Positions 1 to 6,341 of a DNA stretch of 50,474 bases are shown here, in pieces. Below the pieces are notes generated by a model. It saw only the letters and a program-made list of their open reading frames with translations, did not search any database and was not told where the DNA came from. The first letter of the stretch is position 1. Every line of letters starts with the position of its first letter. A program made the position numbers and the translations under genes. Source of the DNA: Candidatus Enterococcus moelleringii (GTDB taxonomy: Bacteria; Bacillota; Bacilli; Lactobacillales; Enterococcaceae); contig NZ_JAFREM010000040.1 of assembly GCF_017377575.1 (NCBI RefSeq), positions 1 to 50,474 of the forward strand, given 5' to 3'.

Positions 1-19
1 GTTAATCTCTTTATAAGTT

Positions 20-42
20 ACACATAGTTAATTAATATGTGT
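20..42. promoter_or_regulatory. Inverted repeat ahead of the tautomerase operon
   Basis: ACACAT (20-25) and ATGTGT (37-42) form an inverted repeat around an A/T-rich centre, 32 bases upstream of the first start codon. The position fits an operator for a regulator outside the window. No convincing -35/-10 pair was found next to it. Confidence 0.35.
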
Positions 43-73
43 TTAATAAACGGATAGTAAGGAGTTGTAAGAG

Positions 74-268
74 ATGCCAATCATTCGTTTAGAGTCAACT
101 AAGTTAAGTAAGGAACAAAAAGAGCAGCTGGTAAAGGATTTTACCAAAAACGCAGCCAGAATCATGGAGAAACCAGAAGCCGCGTTTCATGTGATGATTC
201 AAGAATACGATTCAGACAATGTGGGAGTCGGCGGACAATTATTAAGTGAAAGAAGGAAAAATGAATGA
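74..268 (+). CDS. 4-oxalocrotonate tautomerase family protein
   Basis: A 64-residue protein, the usual length of 4-oxalocrotonate tautomerase subunits. It starts Met-Pro-Ile-Ile, so removal of Met exposes the N-terminal proline that is the catalytic base of the family. The middle (KEQKEQLVKDFTKNAARIM) is the family helix, and the HVMIQEY strand and GVGGQ turn follow in the expected order. The arginines of the classical 4-OT active site are not evident, so the substrate is probably not oxalocrotonate. AAGGAG precedes the ATG. It overlaps the next gene by four bases (ATGA), indicating translational coupling with the NTF2-like and DXS-like genes. Function within that operon is unknown. Confidence 0.82.
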   Translation: MPIIRLESTKLSKEQKEQLVKDFTKNAARIMEKPEAAFHVMIQEYDSDNVGVGGQLLSERRKNE

Positions 269-705
269 CAACAATTGAAGAATTAGCAGCACGGCTGGAA
301 TTAAAGGAACTGGTGGATCGTTTTGCCATTGAATCTGACGAAAATAATTTAGAGGCTTACCGGGAGATGTTTACCGCGGATTGCCAGGTTAAAATCTATT
401 TCAATCATCAATTAGGAATGGATTTGAACAGCATCGATGAGTTAATTGAGGCCTTTGAAGGATTCGGCACGCCAAAGGATTCTTTCCATTTTAGCGGATT
501 GCAGGTAGTAGACTTTCAAGACGATACTCATGCAAGCGGTCAATGGTACCTTTTAGCTTCACTCGTAGATGAAGTAGAAGGCAAAGAGCTGCTGACAACT
601 AATCGCGTTCGCTGCGAAGACAGCTATGTGAAGGATGCGGGTCAATGGCGCATTGCCAAAAGAGAACAGAATTTTGTGTTTTCTGATACGAAGGAATTAG
701 CTTAA
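265..705 (+). CDS. NTF2-like / SnoaL-like domain protein
   Basis: A 146-residue soluble protein with the layout of the SnoaL/NTF2-like fold: an N-terminal helix pair (IEELAARLELKELVDRFA), a second helical stretch (NNLEAYREMFTADCQV), then strands ending in a GQWRIAKREQNFVF segment typical of the C-terminal sheet. Such proteins are small enzymes (cyclases, isomerases, dehydratases) or binding modules. It overlaps the tautomerase gene by four bases and is followed by the DXS-like gene after 71 bases, so it is the middle gene of one operon. The reaction cannot be named from sequence. Confidence 0.72.
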   Translation: MTTIEELAARLELKELVDRFAIESDENNLEAYREMFTADCQVKIYFNHQLGMDLNSIDELIEAFEGFGTPKDSFHFSGLQVVDFQDDTHASGQWYLLASLVDEVEGKELLTTNRVRCEDSYVKDAGQWRIAKREQNFVFSDTKELA

Positions 706-732
706 AAATCAGATAAAATAATTTACAGGAAA

Positions 733-760
733 GTTCAATTGCCTGGTTCCAGGAGTGAAC
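733..760 (+). promoter_or_regulatory. Intergenic hairpin before the DXS-like gene
   Basis: GTTC (733-736) pairs with GAAC (757-760), and CCTGG (742-746) pairs with CCAGG (749-753) inside it. The hairpin lies six bases upstream of the GGAGG ribosome site (766-770) and has no following T-run, so it is more likely an mRNA processing or stability element, or an operator, than a terminator. Confidence 0.35.
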
Positions 761-776
761 GAATCGGAGGGATAGT

Positions 777-2564
777 ATGTTTTTAGAAAAGATAAAAAGT
801 CCAAAAGAGGTAAAAGAATTGTCCGGCCAAGAGCTGCAGGTGCTGGTAGATGAAGCTAGAGCCGCTTTACTGGAAAAAGTCAGTCAATATGGCGGACATA
901 ACGGTCCCAATTTAGGGGTCGTAGAAATGACGGTGGCGATGCATTATGTCTTCGATTCACCCAAGGATAAATTTATTTTTGATGTATCTCATCAATCCTA
1001 TATTCATAAAATGCTAACCGGACGAGGTCAAGCATTTACCGATCCTGATCATTATGAGGATGTGTCGGGGTACACCAATCCGCAAGAAAGCGAGCATGAC
1101 CTATTCACCATCGGGCATACCTCCACTTCACTTTCATTAGCCAACGGTGTGGCAAAAGCGCGGGATTTAAAAGCAGAGGACTATAACGTTGTAGCGGTGA
1201 TAGGCGACGGCTCCTTATCTGGTGGACTGGCTTATGAAGGACTGAATAATATTATTGAAGTGGGGACAAATACGATTGTGATCGTGAACGATAACGATCA
1301 GTCGATTGCTGAGAATCATGGCGGGATTTATAAGAACCTGAAAAATCTAAGAGACTCCAATGGTCAAGCAGAGGATAATTTCTTTAAATCGTTAGGCTTT
1401 GAGTATCATTATTTGGAGGAAGGAAACAATGTGGAGCAGCTAATCGGTTTGTTTGAAAGCGTCAAGGATGCCGATCATCCAGTTCTGCTGCACATCCATA
1501 CTATTAAAGGTTTTGGGTTTAAATATGCTGAGGAAAATCGTGAGGATTTCCACGCTGGCGGTCCCTTTAGCTTGGAAACCGGCGAGTATCTTTCCAGCGG
1601 TCCGGCTGTTCCAACTTATACCAGCGCAACTGCGGATCTTTTGATTGATAAAATGGCCAATGATCCTAAGGTTGTGGTGGTAAATGGCGGTACCCCGATG
1701 ATCCTATTTAGCCAAGAGCAGCGCAAGGCATTAGGAAAACAATATGTGGATGTAGGCATTGCTGAAGAACATGCCATGACCATGACTGCTGGCTTAGCTA
1801 AAAATGGCGCGAAGCCGATTTGGGCAGTGTTTTCTACCTTTATGCAACGCAGCTACGATCAAATTTCCCATGACCTGGCCTTAAACCATCTGCCAGGAAC
1901 CATTTTAGTCTTTATGGCTTCGGTAAATGGCATGAATGATGAAAGTCATTTAGGTATTTTCGATATCCCGATGCTAAGTCACATTCCGAATTTAGTGTAC
2001 TTAGCACCCACTAACAAAGAGGAATACTTGGCGATGCTGGATTGGTCGATTGAACAGTCAGATCACCCAGTAGCCATCCGCGTACCAATGGGCGAATTAA
2101 AAGAGACCGGCGTGGCGGATACGACCGACTATTCCCAGCGTTATAAAAATGAAGTTACTCAAAAAGGTGCTAAAGCTGCAATCATTGGGGTGGGCAATTT
2201 TTATCAGTTAGCCCTAGAGGTTGCGGAAGAATTAAGTACTAAACACGGCATTAAAGCTACCCTGATCAATCCCAAATTTATTTCCGGTTTGGATCAAGAA
2301 TTACTGGATAGCCTAGAGAATAATCATGACCTAGTTGTAACGTTAGAAGATGGTGTTTTAGAAGGGGGCTACGGCCAAACAGTAGCCAGCTATCTGGGAG
2401 ATAAAGACGTAAAAGTGATCAATTATGGCGTGGATAAACTGTTCCATGATCGATATGATGCACCTGAGCTGCTGTCACAAAGCGGGATGTCCGTAGACAA
2501 GATTGTTCAGCGGATTTTAGCCAATGTTGACGTATCACTAGCCGATCAGCTTGCTATTATCTAA
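777..2564 (+). CDS. 1-deoxy-D-xylulose-5-phosphate synthase-like thiamine-diphosphate enzyme
   Basis: A 595-residue protein with the DXS domain order. Residues 39-50 (GGHNGPNLGVVE) carry the DXS His near the cofactor. GDGS at 143-146 and N171 form the ThDP/Mg2+ motif. Residues about 325-332 (VGIAEEHA) hold the cofactor-activating glutamate E330, and SHLGIFD (from S390, with H391) matches THQGAFD of DXS. A transketolase C-terminal domain follows. DXS joins pyruvate and glyceraldehyde 3-phosphate. The two arginines recalled as binding the acceptor phosphate in E. coli DXS (R420, R478) are absent here: the first falls in a shortened ASVNGMNDES stretch (381-390) and the second is M438 in IRVPMGE. 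Enterococci normally make isoprenoids through mevalonate, so a housekeeping DXS role is unlikely. Third gene of its operon. I infer an acyloin-forming enzyme with a non-phosphorylated acceptor. Confidence 0.8.
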   Translation: MFLEKIKSPKEVKELSGQELQVLVDEARAALLEKVSQYGGHNGPNLGVVEMTVAMHYVFDSPKDKFIFDVSHQSYIHKMLTGRGQAFTDPDHYEDVSGYTNPQESEHDLFTIGHTSTSLSLANGVAKARDLKAEDYNVVAVIGDGSLSGGLAYEGLNNIIEVGTNTIVIVNDNDQSIAENHGGIYKNLKNLRDSNGQAEDNFFKSLGFEYHYLEEGNNVEQLIGLFESVKDADHPVLLHIHTIKGFGFKYAEENREDFHAGGPFSLETGEYLSSGPAVPTYTSATADLLIDKMANDPKVVVVNGGTPMILFSQEQRKALGKQYVDVGIAEEHAMTMTAGLAKNGAKPIWAVFSTFMQRSYDQISHDLALNHLPGTILVFMASVNGMNDESHLGIFDIPMLSHIPNLVYLAPTNKEEYLAMLDWSIEQSDHPVAIRVPMGELKETGVADTTDYSQRYKNEVTQKGAKAAIIGVGNFYQLALEVAEELSTKHGIKATLINPKFISGLDQELLDSLENNHDLVVTLEDGVLEGGYGQTVASYLGDKDVKVINYGVDKLFHDRYDAPELLSQSGMSVDKIVQRILANVDVSLADQLAII

Positions 2565-2653
2565 AAAATAAGGGAAAGATACAGTATTGATGGTTACGCT
2601 GCTGTCAGCGAAATTATTTCTTGTTGAGCAAAACAATCTAACCGATCGACAAA

Positions 2654-2766
2654 AGCCCAATCCTTCCACCAGAGGATTGGGCTTTTCCACTGCAAAAAAA
2701 GAACACCCCACAGGATGTCCTTCAAAATCTCCGCTACACATCTTCCGTTTCAATATACTGGAAGTT
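2654..2766. repeat. Direct repeat copy A: terminator cassette plus remnant 3' end of the Na/Pi gene
   Basis: About 93% identical by eye to 6228-6341, in the same orientation. It holds a plus-strand hairpin (CCCAATCC...GGATTGGG followed by CTTTT) that terminates the DXS-like operon, then a minus-strand terminator (GGACATCC...GGGGTGTTC, then seven T). It ends in a fossil of the Na/Pi cotransporter C-terminus, which reads NFQYIETEDV-stop on the minus strand where the intact gene reads NFQYVETEDE-stop. The two copies bracket the 2.8-6.1 kb islet. Confidence 0.85.
2733..2766 (-). pseudogene. Fossil of the Na/Pi cotransporter 3' end
   Basis: On the minus strand, ten codons and a stop (NFQYIETEDV) match the last ten codons of the cotransporter gene that ends at 6309. 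No homology to the rest of the gene is present upstream. This dates the islet to a duplication or a recombination at this gene end. Confidence 0.7.
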
Positions 2767-2802
2767 ATTGATAATTATTGTAATTTTGAATAGACTAGAT
2801 AC

Positions 2803-2961
2803 TTACCAAAAGATACATAAAAGCATGAAAATTATTACTTCAAATATCAATAAAATATAGGCTCCTTTCAGCATATAACTCCGTTTGTAATAAATCGAAT
2901 TTTCTTCTTCTTCCTCAATAAAATGTCCAGTTGAGGCAGTTGTTTTATCTTTTTTAATCAT
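2803..2961 (-). CDS. Small single-span membrane protein (52 aa)
   Basis: A 52-codon gene with a strong site (GAGGTGATGGT) directly ahead of its ATG at 2961. The protein starts MIKKDKTT, has a five-glutamate run (16-20), and ends in a hydrophobic span (about 32-52: LKGAYILLIFEVIIFMLLCI) finishing Phe-Trp. It lies inside the repeat-bracketed islet, downstream of and co-directional with the 138-aa membrane protein gene. The acidic N-terminus is probably cytoplasmic. I recognise no family. Confidence 0.55.
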   Translation of the reverse strand: MIKKDKTTASTGHFIEEEEENSIYYKRSYMLKGAYILLIFEVIIFMLLCIFW

Positions 2962-3033
2962 ACCATCACCTCTTCTGATTGCTGCTTACATGAGTGGCCT
3001 TCTTAGTAATTCTAACTACAAGTTTTCTTAAAG

Positions 3034-3450
3034 TCAGTTGGGAAGTACATCGCTAAGAAATATAGTTATTGATCCACAAATGACTAGACCTAGTGAGAAC
3101 CACAAAAGGAATGCTATAAATTGGATGATAATAACTCCTAAACACGAAAGCAACATTTCTCCAAGACTATATTCATAGACATATGACGGAATTTTTGAGT
3201 AGGTATTGCTGAGCAACAAAACTAAGAAGGGGAAAATTATCACTATTTTCAAAGGTAACATATTGCGGATCAACAAAACTGAGATTAACGTGTAAATAAC
3301 CATCAAAAATTGCAGATATAGAATCGATTGAAAGTTTGATGGTGACAGCGCAGTTGTCCAGAGATTATATTCAAATAAGTAATATGCACAATAGCCAAAA
3401 CAGTAAATGGTAAAGACGATAAACAATATCCCTCTTATTAATTTAATCAT
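3034..3450 (-). CDS. Hypothetical multi-span membrane protein
   Basis: A 138-residue protein, almost entirely hydrophobic, with four likely transmembrane segments (about residues 5-27, 43-63, 68-84 and 98-132). No charged motif or known domain was recognised. It lies between the 52-aa gene and the coiled-coil gene, all on the minus strand, and may be cotranscribed with the latter, although a hairpin at 3509-3531 separates them. Composition resembles its islet neighbours. A transporter subunit, immunity protein or small membrane regulator are all possible. Confidence 0.5.
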   Translation of the reverse strand: MIKLIRGILFIVFTIYCFGYCAYYLFEYNLWTTALSPSNFQSILYLQFLMVIYTLISVLLIRNMLPLKIVIIFPFLVLLLSNTYSKIPSYVYEYSLGEMLLSCLGVIIIQFIAFLLWFSLGLVICGSITIFLSDVLPN

Positions 3451-3508
3451 TGCTATCCCCCGTTACAGCATACATGGTGACAAAGTTTTTTAAATAACCA
3501 TTAGGCTT

Positions 3509-3531
3509 GAGGTAGCTTATATCGCTACCTC
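3509..3531 (-). terminator. Hairpin downstream of the coiled-coil gene
   Basis: GAGGTAGC and GCTACCTC form an eight-base-pair stem with a seven-base loop just beyond the stop codon at 3541. A run of mixed A/T bases follows on the minus strand rather than a clean T-tract, so termination may be partial. Confidence 0.5.
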
Positions 3532-3540
3532 ACTAGAAGT

Positions 3541-3813
3541 TTAAATGGGTTCAACGTCTTTTCTATCAGTATAGTTTTGTCGTTGCTCTTGGTAGTTTTC
3601 TTTAGCAACATCCATAGATTCTTTGAGTATCTGGTTGAAAGCTTGATAGGCTTCTCGGTCTAAGTCGCGCAACTCTTTTTGCAAGGCTTCACGTTCAGTT
3701 TTTACTTGGTGTTTCAACTGAATAATTTCCAAAGACGAAAGTAATGATACTATGCCCAAGTAGACTAAAAACAATACGCAACATATTAATAGTATTAACA
3801 ATATAGTCATCAT
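3541..3813 (-). CDS. Membrane-anchored coiled-coil protein
   Basis: About 90 residues: an N-terminal hydrophobic span (about MTILLILLICCVLFLVYLGI) followed by a strongly charged helical region (about 31-85) rich in Lys, Glu and Gln with heptad character. A GTG start at 3822 would overlap the upstream gene's stop, but ATG at 3813 sits five bases after AGGTGG and is preferred. The tight spacing to the 95-aa gene upstream indicates one transcript. The layout (short anchor, cytoplasmic or external coiled coil) suggests a scaffold or partner subunit. No known family was recognised. Confidence 0.55.
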   Translation of the reverse strand: MMTILLILLICCVLFLVYLGIVSLLSSLEIIQLKHQVKTEREALQKELRDLDREAYQAFNQILKESMDVAKENYQEQRQNYTDRKDVEPI

Positions 3814-3815
3814 AT

Positions 3816-4103
3816 TTACCACCTGGCTAATCTATTGCTGGCACCCATTACATAACTATTTACAATGTATTGGTAACGTTCAGCGGCTTGAGGAGTAATA
3901 TTCGTCAAGTGTTGTTCCAATGCTGACAAGGTGCCAGCGTGTTCCAGTGCAGTATAAGTTAGATAAGCTCTTCCATCTTCATGGAGCTTGGAAAGCATCA
4001 CTTCCTTTACTTTCTCTCCGCCTTGCTTTTGAATTGCCCACTTGGTTGCCATTGGTAAATTGTCGGTGTTGCTGCGGTCAAAGATGCTTAAGTGGTTGTC
4101 CAT
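3816..4103 (-). CDS. Hypothetical 95-aa protein
   Basis: A soluble 95-residue protein behind a near-perfect ribosome site (AGGAGG, read on the minus strand at about 4112-4117). It contains a helical N-terminal half (ATKWAIQKQGGEKVKEVMLSK cut at residues 19-39) and a second helical half around LEQHLTNITPQAAERYQYIV. It has no transmembrane segment or metal motif. It is the first gene of the minus-strand group in the islet and is translationally close to the coiled-coil gene. I do not recognise the family. Confidence 0.5.
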   Translation of the reverse strand: MDNHLSIFDRSNTDNLPMATKWAIQKQGGEKVKEVMLSKLHEDGRAYLTYTALEHAGTLSALEQHLTNITPQAAERYQYIVNSYVMGASNRLARW

Positions 4104-4132
4104 TTTTGATTTCCTCCTATTTGAATATATTT

Positions 4133-4184
4133 AATCACTTGAGAATTAGTCATCGTGCATATAACTAGCTTCTCAAGGGTGATT
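4133..4184. repeat. Imperfect inverted repeat in the divergent promoter region
   Basis: AATCAC-TTGAGAA (4133-4145) is complementary to TTCTCAA-gg-GTGATT (4170-4184), giving 13 pairs with a two-base bulge and a loop of about 24 bases. It lies in the 5' leader of the minus-strand islet genes. It could be an operator, a leader RNA hairpin, or the old end of an inserted element. Confidence 0.45.
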
Positions 4185-4366
4185 ACTACTTATCTTGTTA
4201 AGGCCAAAGACAATGTGCAGTTGCCTTTGGTATAATAAGGTGAGTTTACTATTGGCTCGGTCTTCGTATCTTTATTAAAACAGATTTTATAAGTGCCAAT
4301 CTAGTGATAGAATAGTGAAATTCTAGTGAAACTTAATGAAACGAAGATTTTTTTGGGGGTGAAGGT

Positions 4367-6112
4367 ATGTATTCTAGTTTTGGATATGCTGTATTTGTAG
4401 ATTTGCTTGATAAGTCATCTTACGATAATAAAGACTTCAATAAATCTGACTTTACAAGAAATCTTATATGGACAATTGACGGCAAGGATAGCGAGTTTTT
4501 AAATATACAAAAAAATCAAGACTATGTTTGGAGACTGAATAATATGAGGTGTCAGACAAAAGCTGAACTAGCCTTGAAACTACATGAAGAAAACCCTGAA
4601 TTGGAAAAATTCATATCAAAGACTTTAAATGAAAATATTCAGCAAGCTGAGTTCAAACAACTTATTATTGCAGCTATTAATGTAACGGATTTTAACGTTG
4701 GACAGAAAGAAAAATTATTAGCTTGTTCAGATGAGCCTATTGAAGTGTTCACTACTAGCGTGTTAGAAGAAGTGCTAAGGACCGGTGAAAACTCAAAGAA
4801 AAAGAATTTGAAGCACTACAAAACAACTGTTACGGATATTTTAACCTTTGGAAAATTCAGGGATAATGAACTAGGAAAAAATAAAACTGAACAAGTTGAT
4901 GAAAATGATGAGCGGAAAAAGTACGAAGAGGATAAACAGAAACAAGTGGGGCAACGTACTCCTAAAGCTCCGATTCAGAAGCCCTTAAACAAAAAAACGA
5001 CTAGGCAAACGATTCATATTTGGGTGGCGATAATTTGCTTAGCTATATCGATTATTCTCTTCATAAAAAATCAAAATACATTCAATAAAATTGCAAGAGG
5101 CGATACTTCTTTAAAAACTGAGATTTCTGAAGTTCAAGAAGTGAAGGCTGGTTGGGGTCCTGCTAGAAAAACTTTTTCGTCGTTGAATTTGCCGGATGAA
5201 GTCGTTTTTAATTCTATAGAAAATGCTAATCTGTCTGGTTTTTTTTCAGGAGATGAAAGAAACTTTTGCGTAATCAAGAAAGTAGATAGTAGCGAATGGA
5301 AAGATGAAGTAGTTTTAGAGGTAGGTTCTGAATATAAAGTTATCAATTTTTTTCACAACAATTCTAAAAGTATTACCGCTGAAAATGTTCTAATGCAGGC
5401 TAACATTCCGCAAACAGTAAAGAAGGATGAAGCTAAGAAGATATACGCGATCATCGATGCTAGCAATGCCAAACCAAAAGAAGTTTGGAATTCCGTTGTA
5501 ATTAGATCGATGGAAAATGTGTCATTAAAACTTATTCCAGAATCTACGCGGATAATAAGCAATGGACCAGTAAATGATAGTAAAGTTGATGACAGCTTCT
5601 TTTCAGACGGAGCGAAAATTGGTTTTGATCATTTAGATGGTACAATTCCACCGAATGAATACGGTCAAGTAGTATATAGGTTCGAGGTTGTTCAGCCCAA
5701 TTTTAAAGTGACTATTCGAGTATCAAGACACAATGAAAATGACTGGCAGCCAACACTGGACGTTAAACATGGCGAGCTTGTAGACTTTCTAGTTGAATTT
5801 AAAAATACCGGACATACGGATATGGAAAATGTGATTATAAAAATGGAATTACCAAAAGAATTAAATTATGCGTTAGATAGCACTCAAATAGCAAATGGTA
5901 GTTCTGAATTTGAACCGGTTGATGTTAGTGATGGCATGACCACTGGTTACAATATCGGTAATTATTCTCCTAATTCAAATGCTTTTATCAAATTTTCTGC
6001 AAAGTTACTCTATAGAGATAAAGAAAAAGGCGAACTTATAGAAGTTAAAGCAATTACTAGTACTTCTTCTGAAGAAAAGGATAGTATTTTAAAAATAGCA
6101 ATAGACAAATAA
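4367..6112 (+). CDS. Large membrane-anchored protein with a DUF11-like external domain
   Basis: A 581-residue protein. Residues 1-145 form a cytoplasmic helical domain of no recognised family. Residues about 150-212 are a Lys/Glu/Gln-rich linker. A single transmembrane span lies at about 218-236 (WVAIICLAISIILFI). The rest is probably outside. The C-terminal ~100 residues (VDFLVEFKNTGHTDMENVII... then KMELPKELNYALDS...) resemble DUF11-type beta-sandwich repeats of surface proteins. There is no signal peptide and no LPXTG motif, so the N-terminus stays inside. Start chosen at ATG after GGGGGTGA. It is divergent from the three-gene minus-strand group and fills most of the repeat-bracketed islet. 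A two-sided architecture suggests transmembrane sensing or envelope attachment, but this is inference. Confidence 0.6.
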   Translation: MYSSFGYAVFVDLLDKSSYDNKDFNKSDFTRNLIWTIDGKDSEFLNIQKNQDYVWRLNNMRCQTKAELALKLHEENPELEKFISKTLNENIQQAEFKQLIIAAINVTDFNVGQKEKLLACSDEPIEVFTTSVLEEVLRTGENSKKKNLKHYKTTVTDILTFGKFRDNELGKNKTEQVDENDERKKYEEDKQKQVGQRTPKAPIQKPLNKKTTRQTIHIWVAIICLAISIILFIKNQNTFNKIARGDTSLKTEISEVQEVKAGWGPARKTFSSLNLPDEVVFNSIENANLSGFFSGDERNFCVIKKVDSSEWKDEVVLEVGSEYKVINFFHNNSKSITAENVLMQANIPQTVKKDEAKKIYAIIDASNAKPKEVWNSVVIRSMENVSLKLIPESTRIISNGPVNDSKVDDSFFSDGAKIGFDHLDGTIPPNEYGQVVYRFEVVQPNFKVTIRVSRHNENDWQPTLDVKHGELVDFLVEFKNTGHTDMENVIIKMELPKELNYALDSTQIANGSSEFEPVDVSDGMTTGYNIGNYSPNSNAFIKFSAKLLYRDKEKGELIEVKAITSTSSEEKDSILKIAIDK

Positions 6113-6227
6113 TTTCAATTCGTCTTTTTAATAGTAGCTTTTAGCAGATGAGCTAGCTTGTCATGGAGAATTCAATGTACATTTCGTAACTAAAAAAAAG
6201 AATCATTTAGAGGAAAAGTGTCCACTT

Positions 6228-6341
6228 AGCCCAATCCTTCACACCAGAGGATTGGGCTTTTCCACTGCAAAAAAAGAACACCCCGCAGGATGTCCTCAAA
6301 AATCTCCTCTACTCATCTTCCGTCTCAACATACTGGAAGTT
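6228..6341. repeat. Direct repeat copy B: terminator cassette and 3' end of the Na/Pi gene
   Basis: The intact partner of 2654-2766. It includes a plus-strand hairpin (CCCAATCC at 6230-6237 with GGATTGGG at 6249-6256, then CTTTT). It also includes the minus-strand terminator of the Na/Pi gene, whose arms are at 6276-6284 and 6288-6295 with the A-run at 6269-6275 (T-run on the minus strand), and the last 33 bases of that gene. Confidence 0.85.
6269..6295 (-). terminator. Terminator of the Na/Pi cotransporter gene
   Basis: On the minus strand GGACATCC pairs with GGGTGTTC (two G-U and otherwise standard pairs), closed by a short loop and followed by seven T, starting 14 bases past the stop codon. 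Confidence 0.75.

Noticed and set aside
2587-2793. Open frame of 68 codons on the plus strand
   Set aside because: It lies across the duplicated terminator cassette, has no ribosome site, and its sequence is explained by the repeat.
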